From assembly GCA_028686425.1 (NCBI GenBank), contig JAQUBZ010000005.1, forward strand, positions 1-64,000: a stretch of 64,000 nucleotides of DNA, read 5' to 3'. A program made the position numbers and the translations under genes. Below are positions 56,558 to 64,000 of this stretch, piece by piece. The notes beneath the pieces were generated by a model. The model was not told the DNA's origin. It worked only from the letters and a program-made list of their open reading frames with translations, and did no database searches. Source of the DNA: Bacteroidales bacterium (GTDB taxonomy: Bacteria > Bacteroidota > Bacteroidia > Bacteroidales > UBA932). The first letter of the stretch is position 1. Each line of letters starts with the position of its first letter.

Positions 56558-56576
56558 CTTTTTAGTCACCCTCTTT
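56558..56576 (-). repeat. Right terminal inverted repeat of the IS element
   Basis: CTTTTTAGTCACCCTCTTT, the exact complement of the left end. With sequence from 56541 it also forms a fold-back (AAAGAGG...CCTCTTT). Confidence 0.85.
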
Positions 56577-56661
56577 CCATTTAGCCTTATTATTTATATT
56601 AAACTTCTGTTAAAATAGCCCTTTATAACCACTTTTAAAGCAATATTTTTTGTCTTCGGTA

Positions 56662-56692
56662 TTGTTATTGAAGTAAAAATTGCATATATTTG
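56662..56692 (+). promoter_or_regulatory. Promoter of the V-type ATPase operon
   Basis: TTG (56662-56664), a 20-base spacer and TATATTTG (56685-56692). The ATG of the first gene lies 22 bases downstream. The promoter is outside the IS element, 86 bases from its right end. Confidence 0.65.
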
Positions 56693-56714
56693 TAGGTCAT
56701 ATAAAACAATAATT

Positions 56715-57329
56715 ATGCAAAATAAATTGCAAGAACTAACAGATAAGCTTTATAATGAAGGCTTATCCAAAGGAAAGAAAGAAGCTGAGGATATGAAAAT
56801 TAAGACTCAAAAAGAGGCCGAAACAATTATTTCTCAAGCTAATGCACAAGCTAAACAGATCGTTGAAAAAGCTCAGAAAGAAGCTTCTGAGCTCAAAACC
56901 AAAGTCAATAACGACTTAAAAATGGCCTCTACACAGGCTATTTCAGTCATCAAACAACAAGCTGTAAGTGCAATCATTGCCAAATCCGTCAATTCTCCCG
57001 TTAAAGATGTCATGTCCGACAGGGAATTTCTCAAGTCGGTTATTTCGACAATTGTCAAATCTTTCAACGCTTCCAATCCCGACTCCGTCGGCCTTGAGCT
57101 GATCTTGCCTGCCTCTATGCAGAAAGACCTCAATACTTTCATTACCAATGAGATAACAAGTCAGCTATCAAAGGGTATTGACGTAACATTCGATAAGGGG
57201 ACGGTCAATGGATTCAAAATAGGTCCGAAAGATGGAGGATATCTGATTAGTTTTGCCGAATCCGACTTTGAACAACTGATCGGGCAATATCTCAGACCTG
57301 CCACAAAAAAATTGTTATTCGGAGAGTAA
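56715..57329 (+). CDS. V-type ATP synthase subunit E (peripheral stalk)
   Basis: A 204-residue protein. A long charged coiled coil (about 1-85, rich in Lys, Glu, Ala) leads into a small alpha/beta C-terminal head (about 95-204), the layout of subunit E, which holds the catalytic head against rotation. It is the first gene of the V-ATPase operon, and its stop overlaps the next start by one base. No separate subunit G/H gene is present, so the second stalk helix may be provided by an unrecognised protein or encoded elsewhere. Confidence 0.85.
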   Translation: MQNKLQELTDKLYNEGLSKGKKEAEDMKIKTQKEAETIISQANAQAKQIVEKAQKEASELKTKVNNDLKMASTQAISVIKQQAVSAIIAKSVNSPVKDVMSDREFLKSVISTIVKSFNASNPDSVGLELILPASMQKDLNTFITNEITSQLSKGIDVTFDKGTVNGFKIGPKDGGYLISFAESDFEQLIGQYLRPATKKLLFGE

Positions 57330-57892
57330 TGGACAACTATCCTTATATTATTGCAGGGCTTCCCGATTTATTGCTCAACGGAGATGGAACTACTCGCATC
57401 AACTATGATGAGATTAAGGAGAGTATAGTACAATCATGTTCTCCGGAAGACAATCGCCTTATAGAGTGGTTTGAATTCGGAACTGACAGTTCCAATCTTT
57501 CACCACATTTTTACAGGGCAGCTGCATCCGTGTCCAATTTATTCATCAGCTCCTATTTTATATTTGACAAGAATGTAAGAGATGCAAAAGTCGCATATCT
57601 GACCAATACGGAGTTTGACGGAGAGTTTGAGGAGTATCCGCGCCTGAAATCGGTATTTCAAATAGAGAACATTATCGACAGGGAGCTTCAAATAGACAAA
57701 TTGTACTGGAGTAAAGCAGGTGAAATAGTTCTGTACGAATTATTCAACATCAATGTCATACTTGCATTTCTGGCTAAGGCCAAAATCGTTGACAGATGGA
57801 ACAAATTGGATCGGACAATGGGGGCGGAACTTTTCAGAACACTCGTTCAAGAAGTGCGCGGCACATTCAAAGGTGTAGAATATGATAAATAA
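57329..57892 (+). CDS. DUF2764 family protein of the V-ATPase operon
   Basis: A 187-residue, mostly helical soluble protein with no signal or membrane segment. It begins NYPYIIAGLPDLL, the family's characteristic start. The gene overlaps subunit E by one base and precedes subunit A by 18. The same position (E-DUF2764-A-B-D-I-K) occurs in chlamydial V-ATPase operons (the CT_309 position in Chlamydia trachomatis). No gene for subunit C/d, the socket between the D shaft and the membrane ring, is recognised in the operon. DUF2764 is a reasonable candidate for that place. This is inference from context only. Confidence 0.82.
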   Translation: MDNYPYIIAGLPDLLLNGDGTTRINYDEIKESIVQSCSPEDNRLIEWFEFGTDSSNLSPHFYRAAASVSNLFISSYFIFDKNVRDAKVAYLTNTEFDGEFEEYPRLKSVFQIENIIDRELQIDKLYWSKAGEIVLYELFNINVILAFLAKAKIVDRWNKLDRTMGAELFRTLVQEVRGTFKGVEYDK

Positions 57893-57910
57893 TTATAAAA
57901 TGTAAACATA

Positions 57911-59662
57911 ATGAAAAGTACTGGTATTGTAACGGGTATTATTGCCAATCTGGTTACCGTAGAGGTAAAGGGTCATGTTTCGCAAAACGAAATCTGCCAC
58001 ATAGACCTTGACGGTACGAAATTGATGGCGGAAGTCATCAAGGTGTCAGGCAAGAATGCCTTTGTTCAAGTATATGAAAGCACCCGCGGCCTGAAAAAGG
58101 GTAACACTGTCGAATTTGAAGGGCACATGCTTGAAGTAATGTTGGGGCCTGGCTTGTTGTCAAGCAGTTATGACGGCTTGCAAAACAATCTCGAGACGAT
58201 GGAAGGGGTATTTCTGAAAAGAGGCGAATATACGTCTCCACTCGACCACGACAAAATTTGGAACTTTACTCCCTCTGCCAAAGTCGGTGATAAAGTTTAT
58301 GCATCGGACTGGCTCGGAGAGGTTAAAGAGGGATGGCTTCCTCACAAAATAATGGTTCCGTTTTCATTCAGGGAAGAATATACCGTAAAAACAATCGCAG
58401 CAGAGGGTGAATACAAAATTGATGACACAATAGCTGTTCTTACAGACCAATCAGGAGAGGACCACATTGTGACGATGGTTCAGAAATGGCCGGTGAAAGT
58501 TGCAATCGGCGGATATATCGAAAAGCCGAGACCGTACAGGATAATGGAGACGGGTGTACGCTGCATGGATACTCTCAATCCTATCGCAGAGGGTGGTACC
58601 GGATTTATACCCGGACCTTTCGGTTGCGGAAAGACCGTTCTTCAACACGCTATTGCACAGCAAGGTGATGCCGAAGTAATTGTCATGGCGGCATGCGGAG
58701 AGCGTGCCAACGAGGTGGTAGAGATATTTACCGAATTTCCGGAACTTATCGATCCTCATACCGGACGAAAGTTGATGGAGAGAACAACAATTATCTGCAA
58801 TACATCCAATATGCCTGTTGCAGCACGTGAAGCCTCAGTATATACAGCAATGACTATCTGTGAATATTACAGGGCCATGGGTATGAAAGTGCTTCTGCTT
58901 GCAGACTCTACTTCAAGATGGGCTCAGGCACTACGAGAGATGTCCAACCGTATGGAAGAGTTGCCGGGAGCTGATGCTTTCCCAGTTGACCTTTCAGCCA
59001 TCATCTCCAACTTCTATGCAAGAGCCGGTATTACCAGATTGAGAAACGGAAAGACCGGTTCTGTCACTTTCATAGGTACAGTATCTCCTGCAGGCGGTAA
59101 CTTGAAGGAACCTGTAACCGAATCGACCAAGAAAGCCGCACGTTGTTTCTACGGTCTTGCCCAGGCTCGCGCCGACAAGAAGAGATATCCGGCAGTCGAT
59201 CCTATTGATTCATATTCCAAATATCTTGAATATCCGGAAATTATCTCATATCTGGAGGAGCGTGTTGACAAAGATTGGGTAAATAAAGTAAACAAGGCTA
59301 AAAATATCATCCGCCGCGGCAAAGAGGTGGCAGAGCAGATTAACATCCTCGGTGATGACGGAGTTCCAATCAGTTATCACGAACAATATTGGAAATCGGA
59401 ATTGATAGATTTTATTATCCTCCAGCAGGATGCTTTCGATCCGATTGATAGTGTCACCCCTATGGAAAGGCAGGAATTTATGTTGACACTTGTATTGCAA
59501 GTGTGTGATACACAGTTCCATTTCGAGACATTCGAGGATTGCAACAAGCACTACAAAGAGCTTATCAATATCATGAAACAGATGAACTACTCCGAATACA
59601 AGGGTGAACAGTTCAATAAATACCTTGGGCAACTAACTAAAATTTTAGGCAATGACAAGTAA
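57911..59662 (+). CDS. V-type ATP synthase catalytic subunit A
   Basis: A 583-residue catalytic subunit. It has the beta-barrel N-terminus (1-70), the bulge region specific to A subunits (about 120-190), the P-loop GPFGCGKT (235-242), the catalytic Glu in AACGERANE, Walker B LLLADSTSRWA and a helical C-terminus. It hydrolyses or makes ATP in alternation with subunit B. The 3' end overlaps subunit B by 11 bases. Confidence 0.96.
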   Translation: MKSTGIVTGIIANLVTVEVKGHVSQNEICHIDLDGTKLMAEVIKVSGKNAFVQVYESTRGLKKGNTVEFEGHMLEVMLGPGLLSSSYDGLQNNLETMEGVFLKRGEYTSPLDHDKIWNFTPSAKVGDKVYASDWLGEVKEGWLPHKIMVPFSFREEYTVKTIAAEGEYKIDDTIAVLTDQSGEDHIVTMVQKWPVKVAIGGYIEKPRPYRIMETGVRCMDTLNPIAEGGTGFIPGPFGCGKTVLQHAIAQQGDAEVIVMAACGERANEVVEIFTEFPELIDPHTGRKLMERTTIICNTSNMPVAAREASVYTAMTICEYYRAMGMKVLLLADSTSRWAQALREMSNRMEELPGADAFPVDLSAIISNFYARAGITRLRNGKTGSVTFIGTVSPAGGNLKEPVTESTKKAARCFYGLAQARADKKRYPAVDPIDSYSKYLEYPEIISYLEERVDKDWVNKVNKAKNIIRRGKEVAEQINILGDDGVPISYHEQYWKSELIDFIILQQDAFDPIDSVTPMERQEFMLTLVLQVCDTQFHFETFEDCNKHYKELINIMKQMNYSEYKGEQFNKYLGQLTKILGNDK

Positions 59663-60974
59663 AGCATTTCAAAGAATATATACTCAGCTTGAAGCTATTA
59701 CAAAAGCAACTATTTCGCTTAAAGCTCAAGGAGTCAGCAATGATGAACTTGCAACAGTTGCAGGTCGTCTTGCTCAGGTGGTTAAGATCAAAGGTGATTT
59801 GGTCACATTGCAAGTATTTTCGGGGACAGAAGGGATTCCTACCGATGCCGAAGTTATATTTTTCGGAGAGCCTCCTGCACTGAATGTAAGTGATGATCTC
59901 GCCGGAAGATTTTTCAATGCTTACGGTGATCCTATCGATAACGGTCCTGCCGTAGAGGGGGAACGCAGATATATCGGAGGACCTTCCGTCAATCCGTACA
60001 AAAGAAAACAGCCTTCACAATTGATTCCTACCGGTATTGCAGGTATAGACCTTAACAATACTCTCGTTTCAGGACAGAAGATTCCGTTCTTTGCAGACCC
60101 TGACCAGCCGTACAATCAGGTGATGGCGCAAGTTGCTCTTCGTGCCGATGTTGACAAGATTATTCTCGGAGGTATGGGACTGTCAAATGATGATTACCTC
60201 TACTTCAAACAGGAGTTTGAAAGTGCCGGTGCTTTGAACAAGATTATCAGTTTTGTAAATACCACAGACCAGCCTCCTGTTGAACGTCTGCTTATACCAG
60301 ATATGGCACTTACGGCAGCCGAGTATTTTGCTGTCGATAAGAATGAGAAAGTACTTGTATTGCTGACGGATATGACATTATACGCAGATGCGCTCTGTAT
60401 TGTGTCCAACCGTATGGATCAGATTCCGTCAAAGGATTCAATGCCGGGTTCTCTATATTCCGATTTGGCCAAAATATACGAAAAAGCAGTGCAACTTCCA
60501 GATGGAGGCTCAATTACCATTATTGCAGTCACCACATTGAATGACGGAGACATCACCCACGCAATTCCGGATAATACAGGATACATCACTGAAGGTCAGC
60601 TATTTTTGAGACAAGACACAGATACAGGCAAGGTCATTATCGACCCGTTCCGTTCTTTGTCCCGTCTGAAACAGCTTGTAATCGGCAAACAGACACGAGA
60701 AGATCACAATCAGGTGATGAACACCGCAGTCAGATTGTATGCCGATGCGGCAAATGCCAAAACCAAACTCGAAAACGGTTTTGACCTGAGCGACTATGAC
60801 CTGAGATGTCTCGATTATGCAAAAGAATACTCTACGCGACTGCTTGCAATCGATGTAAACATTTCTATCAATGAAATGCTTGATACCGCATGGGAATTGT
60901 TCGGCAAATATTTTTCAAAGGCCGAAACGGGTATCAAGGATGCGCTTATTGAAAAATATTGGAAAGCAAACTGA
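59652..60974 (+). CDS. V-type ATP synthase regulatory subunit B
   Basis: A 440-residue non-catalytic nucleotide-binding subunit. It aligns to the A/B family over its length but lacks a P-loop, and carries the typical IPTGIAGIDLNNTLVSGQK and MLTDMT-like LLTDMTLYADAL segments. The arginine finger region SNRMDQIPSKDSMPGS follows. It alternates with subunit A in the head. It overlaps subunit A by 11 bases and precedes D by 6. Confidence 0.95.
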   Translation: MTSKAFQRIYTQLEAITKATISLKAQGVSNDELATVAGRLAQVVKIKGDLVTLQVFSGTEGIPTDAEVIFFGEPPALNVSDDLAGRFFNAYGDPIDNGPAVEGERRYIGGPSVNPYKRKQPSQLIPTGIAGIDLNNTLVSGQKIPFFADPDQPYNQVMAQVALRADVDKIILGGMGLSNDDYLYFKQEFESAGALNKIISFVNTTDQPPVERLLIPDMALTAAEYFAVDKNEKVLVLLTDMTLYADALCIVSNRMDQIPSKDSMPGSLYSDLAKIYEKAVQLPDGGSITIIAVTTLNDGDITHAIPDNTGYITEGQLFLRQDTDTGKVIIDPFRSLSRLKQLVIGKQTREDHNQVMNTAVRLYADAANAKTKLENGFDLSDYDLRCLDYAKEYSTRLLAIDVNISINEMLDTAWELFGKYFSKAETGIKDALIEKYWKAN

Positions 60975-60980
60975 TAAATT

Positions 60981-61589
60981 ATGGCAATTAAATTCCAATT
61001 TAATAAAACCTCTCTGAACGAACTCGGCAAGCAATTGAAAGTTCGTACACGGGCATTGCCTACCCTCAAAAACAAAGAGTCGGCTCTTCGTATTGAGGTT
61101 AAAAAGGCAAAGCAGCGTTCAGAAGCGCTTTTGGAAGAATTGGACAGCTCTCTCAAAAGATACGAATACCTTGCAGGTCTCTGGAACGAATTTGAACCGG
61201 GACTTATTTCTGTAAGGGATGTAAAGCTTGAGACTGTCAAAGTTGCCGGAGTACGTACACCCGAACTTATTGAAGTAATCTACGATGTCAAGCCGTTTGA
61301 CACATTTGCCAAACCTCTGTGGTATTCGGACGGAGTGAAAATACTCAAACAACTTGCACAGCTCGGTATCGAATCGGAAGTTTATACCGTTAAAAGTAAA
61401 CTTCTTGATTATCAAAGGAAAAAGACTACCCAAAAGGTTAACTTGTATGAGAAAGTCCAGATTCCGGGATACCAGGAGGCTATCCGAAAGATCAAGCGAT
61501 TTATGGAGGATGAGGAAAATCTTTCCAAAGCTTCCCAGAAAATCGTAAAGACAAGACACCAACTTGAAGAAGAGGAGGAACAGCTATGA
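60981..61589 (+). CDS. V-type ATP synthase central shaft subunit D
   Basis: A 202-residue protein. Two long antiparallel helices at the N-terminus (about 8-75) and C-terminus (about 130-200), with a short alpha/beta insertion between them, form the rotor shaft of V-type ATPases. It transmits rotation between the A/B head and the membrane ring. The stop overlaps the subunit I start by 4 bases (ATGA). Confidence 0.92.
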   Translation: MAIKFQFNKTSLNELGKQLKVRTRALPTLKNKESALRIEVKKAKQRSEALLEELDSSLKRYEYLAGLWNEFEPGLISVRDVKLETVKVAGVRTPELIEVIYDVKPFDTFAKPLWYSDGVKILKQLAQLGIESEVYTVKSKLLDYQRKKTTQKVNLYEKVQIPGYQEAIRKIKRFMEDEENLSKASQKIVKTRHQLEEEEEQL

Positions 61590-63376
61590 TTAAAAGGATG
61601 ACAAAATACTCTATTATCGCCTTTCAACCCGAATTGATGACGTTTCTCGACAAGTTGCAAGAGCTTGGTGTAATGGATATTACGAGAAAATCAACCGCTT
61701 TTGACGATATGTCGAGAGCTAAGATTGAATTTTCGAAGAATGAAAAGGAGACCATCAAAAAGTTAAAATACTTTATTGAAAAGAATAAGGATGTTGAAGC
61801 TCCAAAGCTCACCATAAGCGATGGAGTCAACCTGACTGACATGGTCAATCAGTTATTTACGGATTTGACGGCATCTCAAACCAAACTTGCCTCTCTTATC
61901 AGAGAGAAGGAAGAGGCTTTTCCATGGGGTGAATTTGAACCGTCGGATGTGGAAAGAATACACAACATAGGTCTTCATGCCCACTTCTATCAGGTTTCCG
62001 AAAAGAGGTACAATCCTGAATGGGAGTCTCAATATCCTATTCAGATATTGAACAGGCAGAACGGGCATTACTATTTTGCAGTAATATCTCAAGCCGATGA
62101 GCCGTTTTCATTTCCTGTTGCCGAATCTAAATTTCCTGACCAGCCGGCTTCTGAAATACTTAAAGGTATCGAGCTTCTTTCGGCCAAAATATCGTCCGTC
62201 ACCAGACAATTGATTGGGATGAAAGATTATATCCCTGAAATGGAGAAGAAGTATAATCATGATACTCAGGAACTTGACAAATATTTTGCATACTCGAGTT
62301 CTGCAAGTGAAGCCGAAAATACGCTTTCTCTGCTTGAAGGATTTGCCCCATCGGACAATGATGCAGAGGTTAAACAATTTCTCGACGACACGGACGACAT
62401 AGTATATATCAGCGAGGCGGCAAAAAGTGAAGACAACCCTCCTATCAAGCTGAAGAACAACTGGTTTTCCAAATTGTTCGAGCCGATTGGGAATCTGTAT
62501 ATACTTCCGACGTACGATGAACTTGACCTCACCCCGTATTTTGCTCCATTCTACATGCTGTTTTTCGGTTTGTGCCTTGGCGACATGGGATATGGAATAG
62601 TATTGTTGATAGCCGGATTGATTATGACACTCAAAGTTCCTTCGATGAAAGAGTACGGCAAGCTTGTCATAGTGCTCGGAATAGGTACGATGATAATGCC
62701 GATATTGAATGGTACATTTTTCGGAACGAAGATATATGACGTATTCAATATGCCGGACAATATCAAAGGGATGTTCTTCAATGATATACAGATGTTCTGG
62801 TTTGCCATTATTTTTGGAGTGTTCCAAATAGTGGTTGCAAGATTGATTTCGGCTGTCTATCAGATGAAACGCAAGGGATGGCAGCACGGAATGAGCAATA
62901 TCGGATGGTGTCTGATTCTGATATGGATATCACTTTTATATGCAGGCTCACAATCGGGCAAAGAACTTGCTCCGGCATGGATGGGATACGCCTTCGGCTG
63001 TGGAGGCCTTATTCTTGTCCTGTTCTTCTCCAAGACGGAAGGAAATATTTTTAAGAGATTTTTGGGAGGTATCGCTTCATTATACGACATTACCGGATTT
63101 TTCGGAGACATATTGTCTTACATCCGATTGTTCGGACTTGGGGCTGCCGGAGGATGTCTCGGTATGGTAATCAATGCCATGTCTTTGGCACTGAAGGGTA
63201 TTCCTTACGCAGGATGGTTCCTCTGTATATTTCTGCTGATTGTCGGTCACATATTTGTGATGCTGCTTTCTGCATTGGGCGCCTTTGTACACCCTATGCG
63301 TCTGACATTTGTCGAATTTTATAAGAACGCCGGATTTACAGGCGGCGGAAAAGAATATAGACCATTGAAAAAATAA
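61586..63376 (+). CDS. V-type ATP synthase subunit I (membrane stator, a-type)
   Basis: A 596-residue protein. The cytoplasmic half (about 1-315) has coiled-coil arms that contact the peripheral stalk. The membrane half (about 316-596) has seven or eight segments, including FGLCLGDMGYGI and DILSYIRLFGLGAA, the latter carrying the conserved Arg that faces the rotor ring and releases the ion. Compared with bacterial relatives of about 640-660 residues it is somewhat short in the soluble arm. It lies 31 bases before subunit K. Confidence 0.94.
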   Translation: MIKRMTKYSIIAFQPELMTFLDKLQELGVMDITRKSTAFDDMSRAKIEFSKNEKETIKKLKYFIEKNKDVEAPKLTISDGVNLTDMVNQLFTDLTASQTKLASLIREKEEAFPWGEFEPSDVERIHNIGLHAHFYQVSEKRYNPEWESQYPIQILNRQNGHYYFAVISQADEPFSFPVAESKFPDQPASEILKGIELLSAKISSVTRQLIGMKDYIPEMEKKYNHDTQELDKYFAYSSSASEAENTLSLLEGFAPSDNDAEVKQFLDDTDDIVYISEAAKSEDNPPIKLKNNWFSKLFEPIGNLYILPTYDELDLTPYFAPFYMLFFGLCLGDMGYGIVLLIAGLIMTLKVPSMKEYGKLVIVLGIGTMIMPILNGTFFGTKIYDVFNMPDNIKGMFFNDIQMFWFAIIFGVFQIVVARLISAVYQMKRKGWQHGMSNIGWCLILIWISLLYAGSQSGKELAPAWMGYAFGCGGLILVLFFSKTEGNIFKRFLGGIASLYDITGFFGDILSYIRLFGLGAAGGCLGMVINAMSLALKGIPYAGWFLCIFLLIVGHIFVMLLSALGAFVHPMRLTFVEFYKNAGFTGGGKEYRPLKK

Positions 63377-63407
63377 ACGAAATAATAAACATTTAAATTT
63401 AATAATT

Positions 63408-63866
63408 ATGACTTTCACATTACCTCTAATAATTGCATACGCTTGTATGGCAATTATGCTTACCCTGACATGTACGGGTAGCGCAATCGGAGTTACCATT
63501 GCCGGAAATACCTGTATCGGTGCTTTGAAAAAGAATCCTGATATATATGGTAAATCCATGATTCTTTGCGCATTGCCTTCTACACAGGGATTGTACGGAT
63601 TTGCAGGCTTCTTCTTCATGCTTAACGCCATAAAGGGGCTGAACTTTGAAATTTCTCTCGGACAAAGTCTTGCAATGGCCTGTGCTGCTGTAGCTTTGGG
63701 ATTTGTAGGTTACTATTCGGCCGTCAAACAGGCCAAACTTATAGCAAACGGTATTACAGAAATGGGTAACGGACAGGATGTATTCTCAAAGACAATGATT
63801 TTGGCAGTATTTCCTGAGCTTTATGCTATTTTGGCTTTTGCAGCAACATTCCTTGCTCTTCCGTAG
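63408..63866 (+). CDS. V-type ATP synthase membrane ring subunit K, Na+-type ion site
   Basis: A 152-residue four-helix proteolipid made of two fused hairpins. The residues that bind Na+ in Enterococcus hirae NtpK (Leu61, Thr64, Gln65, Gln110, Glu139) line up here with Leu56, Thr59 and Gln60 in LPSTQGLYGF, Gln108 in SAVKQAK and Glu137 in FPELYAIL. The first hairpin has no ion-binding acid, as in other V-type rings, so one ion is carried per subunit. This supports Na+ coupling. It is the last gene visible before a strong terminator. Confidence 0.93.
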   Translation: MTFTLPLIIAYACMAIMLTLTCTGSAIGVTIAGNTCIGALKKNPDIYGKSMILCALPSTQGLYGFAGFFFMLNAIKGLNFEISLGQSLAMACAAVALGFVGYYSAVKQAKLIANGITEMGNGQDVFSKTMILAVFPELYAILAFAATFLALP

Positions 63867-63921
63867 TGTATTCTACCCTGTCATGGGAAAGGTTCACGTA
63901 CATCTAACTTGACGTGTTCTG

Positions 63922-63965
63922 AAAAATACACCGTTGTTTCAATATGAGATAACGGTGTATTTTTA
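63922..63965 (+). terminator. Terminator of the V-ATPase operon
   Basis: AAAAATACACCGTT (63922-63935) pairs with AACGGTGTATTTTT (63951-63964), a 14-pair perfect stem with a T-run in its 3' arm, 55 bases after the subunit K stop. Confidence 0.9.
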
Positions 63966-63966
63966 T

Positions 63967-63974
63967 TATATTTG
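63967..63974 (+). promoter_or_regulatory. -7 promoter box of a gene beyond the window
   Basis: TATATTTG followed by C, just after the terminator. The gene it would serve starts past position 64000. Confidence 0.45.
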
Positions 63975-64000
63975 CAAAAAAATTGTATGCTTCCATTTCT

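Larger units (their letters stand above)
54705..56576. mobile_element. IS1182-family insertion sequence with inactivated transposase
   Basis: The 1,872-base element is bounded by a perfect 19-base inverted repeat (54705-54723 and 56558-56576). The similarity continues less perfectly for about 20 more bases inward. Each end is itself a near-palindrome able to form a hairpin. The single gene, on the minus strand, is broken by one amber codon. The four bases flanking each end (GAAT and CCAT) do not match, so no target duplication is visible. It lies between the mmd operon and the V-ATPase operon without disrupting either. Confidence 0.85.

Noticed and set aside
62108..62887. Long open frame (259 codons) on the minus strand
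   Set aside because: It is antisense to the V-ATPase subunit I gene, and its composition (many Arg, His, Tyr) is that of a shadow frame.

Overview
The window reads as chromosomal DNA of a moderately AT-rich member of the Bacteroidales (phylum Bacteroidota). Three things point there. Upstream of many genes I see the promoter type of this phylum, with a -7 box TAnnTTTG and sometimes a TTG/TTTG about 18-20 bases further up. The families are also typical: carboxypeptidase-regulatory/beta-barrel outer-membrane receptor, DUF349, DUF4301, DUF2764, a radical SAM/lipoprotein pair and an S9 dipeptidyl peptidase. So is the operon order, for example recF-DUF721. I cannot name a genus. No rRNA, tRNA, CRISPR array or prophage is visible.

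Layout. 1-860: an insertion-sequence-like gene start, the 3' remnant of a nitroreductase gene and a small membrane-anchored AraC-type regulator, a decayed accessory patch. 1.2-8.3 kb: a K+(Na+)/H+ antiporter, a ClpB that lacks its N-terminal domain, two tandem secreted papain-fold peptidases and phosphatidylserine synthase. 8.3-12.6 kb: phosphohexomutase, MATE exporter, methyltransferase. 12.6-19.1 kb: a five-gene leftward unit (orphan HAMP protein, TrkH, RecD-like helicase, zinc peptidase, dipeptidyl peptidase). 19.2-28.4 kb: surE-lpxB-dapF, gapA, DUF349-yidC-yggS and trmD. 28.4-36.3 kb: a membrane polyferredoxin with a DUF362 protein, a phosphoesterase, and an ABC transporter operon with its own GntR regulator and an outer-membrane receptor. 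36.4-38.1 kb: a small lipoprotein, a MauE/DoxX-thioredoxin protein and an RRM protein. 38.1-42.6 kb: lysA-ffh-folD facing a deoxyhypusine-synthase-like gene, which is followed by a GC-rich stretch that folds like a structured RNA. 42.8-49.9 kb: the radical SAM/lipoprotein pair, recF-DUF721-pdxB-DUF4301, a TPR membrane protein and YebC.

50-63.9 kb carries two energy-coupling operons. The first is methylmalonyl-CoA epimerase plus the Na+-pumping methylmalonyl-CoA decarboxylase (mmdA, a lamin-tail/OadG gamma subunit, mmdC, mmdB). The second is a V-type ATPase in the order E-DUF2764-A-B-D-I-K, whose membrane ring subunit keeps all the Na+-ligand residues known from the Enterococcus hirae enzyme. 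Together they suggest a sodium cycle: decarboxylation in the succinate-to-propionate route exports Na+, and the rotary ATPase uses or builds the same gradient. An IS1182-type element, with its transposase broken by one in-frame amber codon, sits between the two operons.

The items most worth following up are the candidate structured RNA at 42.6-42.8 kb, the radical SAM/lipoprotein pair, the orphan HAMP protein coupled to TrkH, DUF2764 in the Na+-type V-ATPase operon, the N-domain-less ClpB, and the tandem-octamer operator at the ABC/GntR promoter.
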